Shown here one piece after another: positions 51,569-60,507 of a stretch of 64,000 bases of DNA. The translations under genes and the position numbers were made by a program. Below the pieces are notes generated by a model, which saw only the letters and a list, made by a program, of their open reading frames with translations, was not told the origin of the DNA and searched no databases. Each line of letters begins with the position of its first letter. Position 1 is the first letter of the stretch. The DNA is from Dryocola sp032000125 (GTDB taxonomy: Bacteria; Pseudomonadota; Gammaproteobacteria; Enterobacterales; Enterobacteriaceae), in assembly GCA_032000125.1 (NCBI GenBank), contig DAMALH010000018.1, positions 26,366-90,365 of the forward strand. Direction: 5' to 3'.

Positions 51569-51988
51569 AACGATTTTATTCCTCAATAAAACGCCATCCT
51601 CATAGTGGAGCCGGAGAACGTCACAAACGTGAAAAGGGTATGACAAATGTCGGGGTTTACGAGGGGCTTTTCAGCGGCAGTATGAGTACCATTTGTACGC
51701 TATGCTGCGCAACCCTGTATTTTCAGCGAGATTTAATCGTTATGCGCGGGCAAACCGAACTTTAGCTATATCACTGCCTATAACTTATTGTTATAAAATA
51801 TATTTACTCATGCCTTTTTCAAATAACTCTCCACGTTAATTATTTCGCTTTAATGATTCGTTTGATTAATTTTCAGGCAATTTAATTAATGCGTGATCTG
51901 TCGCCCAAAAAGTAAACAAAGCTGCCAATGCCCCTACAATTAACGTTTGCGTGACATATTATTAACATCTTCAAGGAGAAAAAAAGCC
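51569..51988. promoter_or_regulatory. gltP-acs intergenic region
   Basis: A 420-base AT-rich gap with the divergent promoters of gltP and acs. By analogy with E. coli it should hold CRP, Fis and IHF sites for acs; no site was clear enough by eye to place. No gene is visible in it. Confidence 0.55.
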
Positions 51989-53947
51989 ATGACACAACTA
52001 CACAAACACGCTATTCCCGCAAATATTGCGGAACACTGCCTGATTAATCCGGAGCAATACTTATCCATGTATCAGCAGTCGGTACATGATCCAGACGCGT
52101 TTTGGGGCGAACAAGGGAAAATACTTGATTGGATCAAACCCTACCAGAAGGTGAAAAACACCTCCTTCGCACCCGGAAACATTTCTATTCGCTGGTATGA
52201 AGACGGCACGCTGAACCTGGCGGCCAACTGCCTGGATCGCCACCTGAAGGAGCGCGGCGACCAGACGGCGATTATCTGGGAGGGCGACGATGCGACCCAG
52301 AGCAAGACCATCACTTACCGCGAGCTGCATCGCGATGTCTGCCGTTTTGCCAATACCCTGGTTGAGCTGGGTATCAAGAAAGGCGATGTGGTTGCTATTT
52401 ATATGCCGATGGTGCCGGAAGCTGCCGTAGCGATGCTGGCCTGCGCGCGTATTGGCGCGGTGCACTCGGTTATTTTTGGGGGATTTTCCCCGGAGGCTGT
52501 CGCCGGACGCATCATTGATTCCAGCTCTCGACTGGTGATTACCGCCGACGAAGGCATTCGTGCCGGCCGCGCTATTCCGCTGAAGAAAAACGTCGATGAT
52601 GCGCTAAAAAACCCTAACGTAAAAACCGTTGAGCATGTCATCGTCCTGAAACGCACGGGCGGAAATATTGAGTGGCATGAAGGCCGCGACCTGTGGTGGA
52701 ACGAGCTGGTCGAGAAGGCCAGCGCCCACCATCAGCCTGTAGAAATGAATGCCGAAGACCCGCTTTTCATCCTTTATACCTCCGGCTCTACCGGCAAGCC
52801 GAAAGGCGTGGTCCACACCACGGGTGGATACCTGGTCTATGCCGCGACTACCTTTAAGTACGTTTTTGATTACCATCCGGGCGATGTCTACTGGTGTACC
52901 GCAGACGTTGGCTGGGTGACCGGCCACAGCTATTTACTGTATGGCCCGCTGGCCTGCGGCGCCATCACCCTGATGTTTGAAGGCGTGCCAAACTGGCCGG
53001 CGCCGAACCGTATGGCGCAGGTCGTGGATAAACATCAGGTGAACATCCTCTACACCGCGCCTACGGCCATCCGCGCGTTAATGGCCGAAGGCGATAAAGC
53101 CATTGTAGACACCGACCGTTCTTCGCTGCGCATTCTTGGCTCCGTTGGCGAGCCGATTAACCCGGAAGCCTGGGAGTGGTACTGGAAGAATATCGGTCGC
53201 GAGAAGTGCCCGGTGATAGACACCTGGTGGCAAACTGAAACGGGCGGCTTCATGATCACCCCGCTGCCCGGAGCAACCGAGCTGAAAGCTGGCTCCGCCT
53301 CGCGCCCGTTCTTTGGCGTACAGCCCGCGCTGGTAGATAACGAAGGTAACCCGCAGCAGGGCGCAGCCGACGGCAATCTGGTCATTACCGATTCATGGCC
53401 GGGCCAGGCGCGTACCCTGTTCGGCGATCACGAGCGCTTCGAGCAAACCTACTTCTCAACCTTTAAAAATATGTACTTCAGCGGCGATGGCGCACGCCGC
53501 GATGAAGACGGGTATTTCTGGATAACAGGCCGTGTGGATGACGTGCTGAACGTTTCAGGACACCGTTTAGGCACCGCGGAGATTGAGTCGGCGCTTGTCT
53601 CGCACCCGAAAATTGCCGAAGCCGCGGTAGTGGGCATTCCTCACAATATCAAAGGCCAGGCGATTTATGCTTACGTCACCCTGAATCACGGCGAAGAGCC
53701 GACGCCGGAGCTGTATGCCGAAGTGCGTAACTGGGTGCGTAAAGAGATTGGCCCGCTTGCCACGCCGGATATCCTGCACTGGACCGACTCGCTGCCGAAA
53801 ACCCGCTCCGGCAAGATCATGCGTCGTATTCTGCGCAAAATCGCCGCCGGGGATACCAGCAACTTTGGCGATACCTCGACGCTTGCCGATCCTGGCGTGG
53901 TCGAAAAACTGCTGGAAGAAAAACAAGCACTGACTATGCCTTCATAA
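51989..53947 (+). CDS. acs: Acetyl-CoA synthetase Acs
   Basis: A 652-residue AMP-forming acetate:CoA ligase, the E. coli length. ATP motif YTSGSTGKPKG, WWQTETGGFMITPLPG acetyl-pocket region, and the C-terminal SGKIMRR with the lysine that is acetylated by Pat and deacetylated by CobB. It activates acetate scavenged at low concentration. A longer frame to 51947 is rejected since AAGGAG lies before ATG 51989. Followed by yjcH and actP as in E. coli. Confidence 0.97.
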   Translation: MTQLHKHAIPANIAEHCLINPEQYLSMYQQSVHDPDAFWGEQGKILDWIKPYQKVKNTSFAPGNISIRWYEDGTLNLAANCLDRHLKERGDQTAIIWEGDDATQSKTITYRELHRDVCRFANTLVELGIKKGDVVAIYMPMVPEAAVAMLACARIGAVHSVIFGGFSPEAVAGRIIDSSSRLVITADEGIRAGRAIPLKKNVDDALKNPNVKTVEHVIVLKRTGGNIEWHEGRDLWWNELVEKASAHHQPVEMNAEDPLFILYTSGSTGKPKGVVHTTGGYLVYAATTFKYVFDYHPGDVYWCTADVGWVTGHSYLLYGPLACGAITLMFEGVPNWPAPNRMAQVVDKHQVNILYTAPTAIRALMAEGDKAIVDTDRSSLRILGSVGEPINPEAWEWYWKNIGREKCPVIDTWWQTETGGFMITPLPGATELKAGSASRPFFGVQPALVDNEGNPQQGAADGNLVITDSWPGQARTLFGDHERFEQTYFSTFKNMYFSGDGARRDEDGYFWITGRVDDVLNVSGHRLGTAEIESALVSHPKIAEAAVVGIPHNIKGQAIYAYVTLNHGEEPTPELYAEVRNWVRKEIGPLATPDILHWTDSLPKTRSGKIMRRILRKIAAGDTSNFGDTSTLADPGVVEKLLEEKQALTMPS

Positions 53948-53966
53948 CCTTATCAACCCTGATTCT

Positions 53967-53986
53967 CCCTCTCCTTCCGGAGAGGG
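53967..53986 (+). other. Intra-operon stem-loop between acs and yjcH
   Basis: CCCTCTCC, TTCC, GGAGAGGG: an 8-bp perfect stem 20 bases after the acs stop. Another member of the recurrent hairpin set. Confidence 0.7.
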
Positions 53987-54025
53987 ACCTATAAAAACCA
54001 CAACCTCACCTCTGGAGACTCTGTG

Positions 54026-54340
54026 ATGAATGACCTCATTTATCAACGGATAGAAAACAGCGCGCATTTCAGGGAGCTGGTCGAAAAACGGCAACGTTTT
54101 GCCATTCTCTTATCGATAATCATGCTGGTGATTTACGTTGGCTTTATTCTGCTGATTGCCTTCGCACCGGGCTGGCTGGGCACGCCGTTATACGCGGGCA
54201 CCAGCGTCACGCGCGGCATACCGATAGGCGTTGGCGTAATCGTTATTTCCTTTGTGCTTACCGCTGTTTACGTCTGGCGAGCCAACGGCGAATTTGACCG
54301 GCTGACCCACGCCATGCTGCGCGAGGTAAACGCATCATGA
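54026..54340 (+). CDS. yjcH: DUF485 inner-membrane protein YjcH
   Basis: A 104-residue protein with two membrane helices (FAILLSIIMLVIYVGFILLI; GIPIGVGVIVISFVLTAVYV), the E. coli length. It is always found upstream of the acetate permease gene and is thought to support it. ATG 54026 follows a GTG codon in frame; TGGAG lies upstream. Four-base overlap with actP. Confidence 0.94.
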   Translation: MNDLIYQRIENSAHFRELVEKRQRFAILLSIIMLVIYVGFILLIAFAPGWLGTPLYAGTSVTRGIPIGVGVIVISFVLTAVYVWRANGEFDRLTHAMLREVNAS

Positions 54341-55995
54341 AACGTCTTCTGACCGCCCTTACGGCTCCCCTGCTCGTCTTGCCCGCCACGGTGCTGGCGG
54401 CCGACGCCATTACCGGCGATGTGCAACGCCAGCCGACCAACTGGCAGGCGATAATCATGTTTATCATCTTCGTTGCCCTGACGCTGTATATCACTTACTG
54501 GGCTTCGAAACGCACCCGCTCACGTAGCGATTATTATACCGCTGGCGGCAATATCACCGGCTTTCAGAACGGGCTTGCGATTTCGGGCGACTTTATGTCG
54601 GCGGCTTCCTTCCTCGGTATTTCCGCGCTGGTCTACACCTCAGGATACGACGGTCTGATTTACTCGCTTGGCTTCCTGGTGGGTTGGCCAATCATCCTGT
54701 TCCTTATTGCCGAACGCCTGCGCAACCTTGGACGCTATACCTTTGCAGACGTTGCCTCTTACCGCCTGAAACAGGGGCCGATTCGTACTCTGTCCGCCTG
54801 CGGTTCGTTAGTGGTTGTGGCGCTGTACCTCATCGCGCAGATGGTTGGCGCAGGTAAGCTTATTGAGCTGCTGTTCGGCCTGAATTACCACGTTGCGGTG
54901 GTGCTGGTCGGGGTGCTGATGGTGATGTACGTGCTGTTCGGCGGCATGCTCGCCACCACCTGGGTGCAGATCATCAAAGCCGTGCTGCTGCTGTTTGGCG
55001 CAAGCTTTATGGCCTTTATGGTGATGAAACACGTCGGCTTTAGCTTCAGCAACCTGTTCAGCGAAGCCATGGCGGTTCACCCGAAAGGCGCGGCCATCAT
55101 GAGCCCGGGCGGGCTGGTAAAAGATCCGATTTCAGCGCTGTCGCTTGGTCTGGGACTGATGTTTGGTACCGCGGGCTTACCGCATATTCTGATGCGCTTC
55201 TTTACGGTCAGCGATGCCCGCGAAGCCCGTAAGAGCGTGCTCTACGCCACCGGTTTTATGGGTTACTTCTATATCCTGACCTTTATCATCGGCTTTGGCG
55301 CCATTATGCTGGTCGGCGCTAACCCGGCGTTTAAAGATGCGGCCGGCGCGCTGATTGGCGGTAACAACATGGCCGCGGTTCACCTGGCTAACGCCGTGGG
55401 CGGCAACCTGTTCTTGGGCTTTATCTCCGCCGTAGCCTTCGCCACGATACTGGCGGTGGTAGCTGGCTTAACGCTGGCCGGGGCTTCTGCGGTATCGCAC
55501 GATTTGTATGCCAACGTGTTCCGTAAAGGGGCTTCCGAACGCGATGAAATCCGCGTGTCGAAAATCACCGTACTGATTCTGGGCGTGGTGGCCATCGGGC
55601 TGGGCATTTTGTTTGAGAACCAGAATATCGCCTTTATGGTCGGCCTTGCGTTCTCCATCGCGGCAAGCTGTAACTTCCCGATTATCCTGCTGTCGATGTA
55701 CTGGTCGAAGCTGACCACGCGCGGCGCAATGATCGGCGGCTGGCTTGGCCTGCTGACGGCGGTGATACTGATGATTCTCGGCCCGACCGTCTGGGTGCAG
55801 GTATTAGGTCATGCCACGGCTATCTTCCCTTATGAATACCCGGCGCTGTTCTCGATTCTGGTGGCCTTTGTGGGTATCTGGGTGTTCTCCATCACCGATA
55901 ACAGCCCGGAAGGCAATCTCGAACGCGAGAAATTCCGTGCCCAGTTTATCCGTTCCCAGACCGGGATCGGTATCGAACAGGGACGCGCGCATTAA
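54337..55995 (+). CDS. actP: Cation/acetate symporter ActP
   Basis: A 552-residue SSS-family permease (E. coli: 549) with a cleavable N-terminal signal (ending VLAADAITG) and about 13 further membrane segments. GGNITGFQNGLAISGDFMSAASFLG and LPHILMRFFTVSDAREARKS are family motifs. It imports acetate and glycolate. Translationally coupled to yjcH and part of acs-yjcH-actP. Confidence 0.96.
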   Translation: MKRLLTALTAPLLVLPATVLAADAITGDVQRQPTNWQAIIMFIIFVALTLYITYWASKRTRSRSDYYTAGGNITGFQNGLAISGDFMSAASFLGISALVYTSGYDGLIYSLGFLVGWPIILFLIAERLRNLGRYTFADVASYRLKQGPIRTLSACGSLVVVALYLIAQMVGAGKLIELLFGLNYHVAVVLVGVLMVMYVLFGGMLATTWVQIIKAVLLLFGASFMAFMVMKHVGFSFSNLFSEAMAVHPKGAAIMSPGGLVKDPISALSLGLGLMFGTAGLPHILMRFFTVSDAREARKSVLYATGFMGYFYILTFIIGFGAIMLVGANPAFKDAAGALIGGNNMAAVHLANAVGGNLFLGFISAVAFATILAVVAGLTLAGASAVSHDLYANVFRKGASERDEIRVSKITVLILGVVAIGLGILFENQNIAFMVGLAFSIAASCNFPIILLSMYWSKLTTRGAMIGGWLGLLTAVILMILGPTVWVQVLGHATAIFPYEYPALFSILVAFVGIWVFSITDNSPEGNLEREKFRAQFIRSQTGIGIEQGRAH

Positions 55996-56001
55996 GCATT
56001 A

Positions 56002-56031
56002 CTCCCCGGCTATACGGCCGGGGAGCCTTTT
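56002..56031 (+). terminator. Rho-independent terminator of acs-yjcH-actP
   Basis: CTCCCCGGC pairs with GCCGGGGAG, then CC and TTTT, 7 bases after the actP stop. Confidence 0.85.
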
Positions 56032-56069
56032 CGCCCGCCACTTACGGCTTGTACAGCGTCCCCCGCCGG

Positions 56070-57716
56070 TTAATGCCTGTCGATAAGCAGTGCTTCAAGC
56101 AGGTCGAGATCGTGCAGCAGCTTTTGCAGCGTCTCGTTGCTGATTTTTTGCGTGGCGCGCAGGTGATACAGTTCAGCACGCTCGGAGCGTAACGCGGCAA
56201 GACGGAAGCGGCGTTCCAGATTTTCTTCAAGTTCGCTGTTTTCGACGTCGTTTCGCCCGTCGGCCCGGCGACGCAGGTTCCCGATAACGCGCGAGCTCAC
56301 CTCGGTAAGCAGCTGATCGTCAATATTTTCCCTGGTATCTGCCGCCAGGCGTTCTTCCATTTTCTGAATCGCAACAATAGCGACTTCTGCCGTGGCGGAA
56401 CGGGCCAGGCGCTCTTCCTGACGAGCGATGGATTTATCCCCCAGTTCAACATTTTTCAGCAGAACAGGCAGCATAATCACCCCGGCGAACAGCGAGAACA
56501 GGATCACGCCTGCGGAGAGGAAGATCAGCTCATAACGAGCCGGGAACGGCGTACCGTCGCCCAGAAGCAGCGGAATCGATAGCACGCCGGCAAGGGTAAT
56601 CGCCCCTCGCACGCCGGCAAAAGAGGCCACTGCCAGCTCACGCGTAGTGAAAGAGCCAAACTCCAGCGGACGCTTTTTCATAAAGCGCAGGCTGATGCGT
56701 TTCATCGACCACAGCCACAGGAAACGTACGCCGATCAAGGCGACATAAATCATCACGATATCGAGGAACAGCATCCAGAGCTCTACGTTCGGATCGGCGT
56801 TAGCGGCGTCGATAGAGGTTTCCAGAATGCCCGGCAGTTGCAGGCCCAACAGCAGGAAGACCATGCCGTTGAAAACAAACTCCAGCATGGCCCAGACGCT
56901 GTTAGCACGCAGGCGCATGGCCAGCGGCGCGCTACGCAACACACCAGAGCGGGTAATGGTCATCCCCGCGGCAACCGCCGCCAGGATCCCCGAAACGCCT
57001 ATATGTTCGGCAATCAGATAAGAAGCAAAAGGCAACAGCAGCAGCAGTAAGGTTTGTGTCGCGGGCTCATCGCCGCTCCACCGGCTCATCAGGCGCAGGG
57101 ATTTACCATACAGCCAGCTCACCGCCATGCCCGCAAGCAGGCCGCCAATCGCCACTTTCAGGAATTCCACGGTCGCCCCGCCGACGGTAAAGACCATCGT
57201 ACCGACCGCCACCGCGACCGCCATTTTCAGCGATACCAGACCGGAGGCGTCGTTCATCAACGCTTCGCCCTGCAAAATGCCCATAATTTTCTTTGGAATG
57301 CGCCCTTCGCCGACAATACCGGATAGCGCCACGGCATCGGTTGGCGACAGCACGGCCGCCAGAGCAAATGCAGGAATCAGCGGGATCCCCGGCACCAGAT
57401 AGTAAATCAGCAGGCCAATGCCTACGATGGTAACCAGCACCAGCACCAGCGCGAGGCCGATGATTTCCCTGCCGTGGTTCAAAAACTCATGGGTGGGCGT
57501 CTTCCAGCCATCCGCAAACAGCAGCGGCGGGATAAAGAGTACAAGGAACAGCTCGGGGTCGAACTCAACGTGTAAGCCGAAATGCGGCCATGCAAGCAGC
57601 GCACCGATGAGAATCTGCATTAACGGCAGCGGGATCTGGAAAGGCAGCATGCGTGTCGCTACCCCAGACAAAGAGACCACAAGGGTCATAATGAGAATGG
57701 TAAAGAAGATTTCCAT
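56070..57716 (-). CDS. yjcE: Na+/H+ antiporter, CPA1 family (YjcE)
   Basis: A 548-residue antiporter (E. coli YjcE: 549). About 12 membrane segments in the first 410 residues include SPTDAVALSGIVGEGRIP and QGEALMNDASGLVSLK, whose Asp pair is the ion-binding site of CPA1 exchangers; the last 130 residues are a charged cytosolic helical tail. It should exchange Na+ or K+ for protons. Same position after actP as in E. coli, convergent with it. Confidence 0.93.
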   Translation of the reverse strand: MEIFFTILIMTLVVSLSGVATRMLPFQIPLPLMQILIGALLAWPHFGLHVEFDPELFLVLFIPPLLFADGWKTPTHEFLNHGREIIGLALVLVLVTIVGIGLLIYYLVPGIPLIPAFALAAVLSPTDAVALSGIVGEGRIPKKIMGILQGEALMNDASGLVSLKMAVAVAVGTMVFTVGGATVEFLKVAIGGLLAGMAVSWLYGKSLRLMSRWSGDEPATQTLLLLLLPFASYLIAEHIGVSGILAAVAAGMTITRSGVLRSAPLAMRLRANSVWAMLEFVFNGMVFLLLGLQLPGILETSIDAANADPNVELWMLFLDIVMIYVALIGVRFLWLWSMKRISLRFMKKRPLEFGSFTTRELAVASFAGVRGAITLAGVLSIPLLLGDGTPFPARYELIFLSAGVILFSLFAGVIMLPVLLKNVELGDKSIARQEERLARSATAEVAIVAIQKMEERLAADTRENIDDQLLTEVSSRVIGNLRRRADGRNDVENSELEENLERRFRLAALRSERAELYHLRATQKISNETLQKLLHDLDLLEALLIDRH

Positions 57717-57828
57717 GCTTTCCTTAGTCGCGGTGTGTTGTGAAACCCTTTTTGCAGGTTGTTGCTCTATTAATAAAACAACTTTCTACACCGAAATGAA
57801 ACAGGAAATGCCCAGAAAGAAAATAAGA

Positions 57829-57855
57829 TGCGGGCCGCGTAAGGCATGGCCCGCA
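57829..57855 (-). terminator. Likely terminator of ghxP
   Basis: TGCGGGCC pairs with GGCCCGCA and is followed on the minus strand by TCTTATTTTC, 12 bases after the ghxP stop. The T run is interrupted. Confidence 0.55.
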
Positions 57856-57866
57856 GAAGAAAAATC

Positions 57867-59216
57867 TTAAATTGCCCAGCCGCCCGCATAGAACGCGACC
57901 AGAGCGATAGCGATAACAACGGTGCCGATATTCAGCCTGCGCCATTCGCCGGAAACGATGCGGCCAATCACCAACGAGGCAAAGCCGATCATAATGCCGG
58001 TAACAATGTTACAGGTCAGTACGATGAACACGGCGGTAATAAGGCCCGCCATGGCATCGACAAAATCAGCAAAGTCGATTTTCGCCACGTTGCTTAACAT
58101 CAGCAGACCAACGTACATCAGCGCTGGCGCGGTGGCGTACGCAGGAACCAGGTAAGAAAGTGGGGATAAGAACAGAATCAGCAGGAACAGCACGCCAACG
58201 GTAATCGCCGTCAGGCCTGTTTTACCGCCTGCGGCAGTACCTGCCGCGGATTCAATATAGACCGCCGCAGGGGCCGCCCCTACAAAGCCTGAAAATACGC
58301 TGCTCAGGGAGTCAGTGGTCAGGGCTTTACCGCCATCGATAATTTGCCCGTCTTTATCCAGCAGATTTGCCTGCCCGGCCACCGCACGAATAGTGCCGGT
58401 GGCGTCGAATACCGCCGTCATGACCAGCGCCAGAACGCTTGGCAGAACGATGGGATTGAGCGCGCCTACAATATCCAGGCTGCCAATCAGCGAGTTGCCC
58501 GCTTCGTCTTTCAAAGAGGGCATGGCGAAAATACCGGAGAAGTGCACGGAAGGGTCGAAGATTAACCCTACAATGGAAATGCCGATGATAGTCAGCAGAA
58601 TACCGCCCGGCACTTTCAGTTTTTCCAGACCGATAATCACCGCAAGACCAATCAGCGACATGATTACCGGGAAGCTTGCGAAATGACCGAGCGCAACCGG
58701 TAAACCATCAAGCGGGTTTTTAATGACCAGCCCAACGCCGTTTGCGGCAATCAGCAGCAGGAACAGACCGATGCCAATGCCGGTGCCGTGCGCAACGCCC
58801 ATCGGCAGGTTGCGTAAAATCCAGCTACGGATGCCGGTTGCGGAAATAACGGTAAACAGCACGCCCATCAGGAACACCGCGCCTAAAGCGACAGGAACGC
58901 TAATGTGCTGGCCGAGCACCAGGCTAAAGGCGGTGAATGCGGTCAGCGAGATAGCACAGCCGATAGCCAGCGGCAAATTAGCCCACAGCCCCATAACGAG
59001 AGAACCCACGCCCGCTACCAGGCAAGTCGCCACGAAGACCGCCGCTGGCGGGAAGCCCGCTTTGCCCAGCATGCCGGGCACAACGATGACGGAATACACC
59101 ATCGCAAGGAAGGTGGTTAAACCGGCCACAACTTCCTGGCGAACGGTACTGCCACGTGCGGATATTTTGAACCAGGCGTCAAGACCGCCGGTCGCACGCG
59201 GTGAAGGAGTAGACAT
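57867..59216 (-). CDS. ghxP: Guanine/hypoxanthine permease GhxP (YjcD)
   Basis: A 449-residue AzgA-like member of the NCS2 family, same length as E. coli GhxP. RQEVVAGLTTFLAMVYSVIV at the start, FDATGTIRAVAGQANLLDKDG in the substrate site and SAAGTAAGGKTGLTAITVGV are clear. It imports guanine and hypoxanthine with protons. The 349-base region upstream carries three PurR-like boxes, suggesting repression when purines are abundant. Confidence 0.95.
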   Translation of the reverse strand: MSTPSPRATGGLDAWFKISARGSTVRQEVVAGLTTFLAMVYSVIVVPGMLGKAGFPPAAVFVATCLVAGVGSLVMGLWANLPLAIGCAISLTAFTAFSLVLGQHISVPVALGAVFLMGVLFTVISATGIRSWILRNLPMGVAHGTGIGIGLFLLLIAANGVGLVIKNPLDGLPVALGHFASFPVIMSLIGLAVIIGLEKLKVPGGILLTIIGISIVGLIFDPSVHFSGIFAMPSLKDEAGNSLIGSLDIVGALNPIVLPSVLALVMTAVFDATGTIRAVAGQANLLDKDGQIIDGGKALTTDSLSSVFSGFVGAAPAAVYIESAAGTAAGGKTGLTAITVGVLFLLILFLSPLSYLVPAYATAPALMYVGLLMLSNVAKIDFADFVDAMAGLITAVFIVLTCNIVTGIMIGFASLVIGRIVSGEWRRLNIGTVVIAIALVAFYAGGWAI

Positions 59217-59331
59217 AGTGAAAAATCCCCTGAGATTTTTATGATTAGGTTGTTACACCCGGCGGACATCCCGCTGCCGATTAAACGTCTTATCCCTGTG
59301 CTGCGATTGCGACAAAAGGGGCGTCGCAAAA

Positions 59332-59347
59332 AAGCAAACGTTTAACT
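59332..59347 (+). promoter_or_regulatory. PurR box upstream of ghxP (best match)
   Basis: AAGCAAACGTTTAACT fits the PurR pattern ANGCAANCGNTTNCNT at all but one fixed position; consensus ACGCAAACGTTTTCGT. Confidence 0.65.
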
Positions 59348-59376
59348 TCGCGTGTAAAAATTGCACGTCAAAATGA

Positions 59377-59392
59377 AGGCAAACGATTATCC
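59377..59392 (+). promoter_or_regulatory. Second PurR-like box
   Basis: AGGCAAACGATTATCC keeps the CAAACG core and fits the pattern with two mismatches; centre 45 bases from the first box. Confidence 0.4.
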
Positions 59393-59475
59393 GGCCTTCT
59401 GAAGGGGATTTTCAACCAAACTTTGCCGCTTTTTGCTGAAAATAACGCTGGACGATGAAATAATCACCGCGTCAT

Positions 59476-59491
59476 GCGCAAACGTTATCGT
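59476..59491 (+). promoter_or_regulatory. Third PurR-like box
   Basis: GCGCAAACGTTATCGT agrees with the consensus ACGCAAACGTTTTCGT at 14 of 16 positions, 260 bases before the ghxP start. The distance suggests an auxiliary site or chance. Confidence 0.4.
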
Positions 59492-59565
59492 TAATGCGCA
59501 ATTTCACAACAATCAGACAAGGTTACGGCAAAGCGTTTTGCTGGTGCTTTCGATTTTTGACCCCA

Positions 59566-60234
59566 TCAGCCGCCTGGAATATCAAACGGCCCGCCCTGTT
59601 GAATCGCTCTTTGCCAGGCCGGACGCATCTGCGCGTTTTTCATCCAATTCTGCAGGTGTGGCAGATCGTTAATACCGCCGCGTGCAAGTAATGCAATTAG
59701 CGGAAAGCTCATCTGAATATCCGCCGCGCTAAACGCCTGCCCGGCAAACCAGGGCGTTTTGCCAAGATGGTCTTCTATAAATCGCGCATGGGTGGCGAGC
59801 TGTTTATTGAGGTAAGCTTTTTGCACGCCCTGTCCTAAAGCTTTGCCAACGGGGCGCAGCAGCCAGGGCACCGGCGCTTTTCCCAAACGGCCAAATACCA
59901 GCTTCATCATCAGTAGCGGCATAAGCGAACCTTCGGCATAGTGCAGCCAGAAGCGGTACTGAAGCTTGTCCTGCGCGGCGATCGGCTTTAAACGGCTTTC
60001 GCTATCATAGGTTTCCTGCAGGTATTCAAGGATTGCGCCGGATTCAGCGATGATATTGCCGTTGTCTTCCAGCACCGGCGATTTGCCTAATGGATGCACC
60101 TTTTTCAGCGCCTCAGGCGCCAGCATGGTGGGTTCACGCTGATAGCGCACGATCTGATAGGGTAGCTGAAGTTCTTCGAGCATCCACAGCACGCGCTGGG
60201 AACGGGAGTTGTTCAGGTGATGGACGATAATCAT
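59566..60234 (-). CDS. Glutathione S-transferase family protein
   Basis: A 222-residue GST-fold protein. The thioredoxin-like half has SRSQRVLWMLEEL and the conserved cis-Pro and glutathione-binding HPLGKSPVLEDNG...IAESGAI; the helical half has FAGQAFSAADIQMSFPL with the N-capping box Asp. Not the same group as YghU at 2617. Its place beside soxRS suggests an oxidative or electrophile role, but no SoxS box was identified. Confidence 0.9.
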   Translation of the reverse strand: MIIVHHLNNSRSQRVLWMLEELQLPYQIVRYQREPTMLAPEALKKVHPLGKSPVLEDNGNIIAESGAILEYLQETYDSESRLKPIAAQDKLQYRFWLHYAEGSLMPLLMMKLVFGRLGKAPVPWLLRPVGKALGQGVQKAYLNKQLATHARFIEDHLGKTPWFAGQAFSAADIQMSFPLIALLARGGINDLPHLQNWMKNAQMRPAWQRAIQQGGPFDIPGG

Positions 60235-60348
60235 GGGCTAACCTTTTGTTTTTGCAATTGGGTTAACTATAGATAACACAGCCTGAATCGCGGGTAAAAA
60301 ATCGCTCAAAAAAGATACAGATTTAGCTTGAAAGCTGAAAAAGCGCAT

Positions 60349-60356
60349 CTACACTT
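60349..60356 (+). promoter_or_regulatory. Sigma-S-type -10 of SraL
   Basis: CTACACTT resembles the RpoS -10 consensus (CTATACTT) and places the start near 60362. Transcription of SraL by RpoS is established in Salmonella. Confidence 0.6.
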
Positions 60357-60361
60357 AAGGT

Positions 60362-60507
60362 GTCAGCGCAATCCGGAACCTCCTGAGAACCCGTAATTGA
60401 GGGGCGCTGATGTCGGGGGAAACCCTCCTTGCGAAAAGCGGGATAGAGCGAAAGACAAAGACCGGGAACAAACTAAAGCGCCGAAGTCGGGCGCTTTAGT
60501 TTTTTTA
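60362..60507 (+). ncRNA. sraL: Small RNA SraL (RyjA), antisense to the soxR 3' end
   Basis: Between soxR and the next gene, on the strand opposite to soxR, lies a sigma-S-like promoter, about 145 bases without a reading frame, and a strong terminator whose T run covers the soxR stop codon. Length (E. coli/Salmonella about 140), orientation and the few-base overlap with soxR are exactly those of SraL/RyjA. GGGGCGCTGATGTCGGGGG and AACCCTCC in the body form an internal hairpin. In Salmonella SraL represses tig (trigger factor) and acts on rho. Confidence 0.78.
60473..60506 (+). terminator. Rho-independent terminator of SraL
   Basis: CTAAAGCGCC and GGCGCTTTAG (10 bp, 7-base loop) followed by T7, the last bases of which are the reverse complement of the soxR stop. 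Confidence 0.9.

Larger units (their letters stand above)
59217..59565. promoter_or_regulatory. ghxP upstream region with PurR-like boxes
   Basis: No gene is seen in these 349 bases. They hold the ghxP promoter and three PurR-like sites (listed separately), and the 3' flank of the GST gene. Confidence 0.5.
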
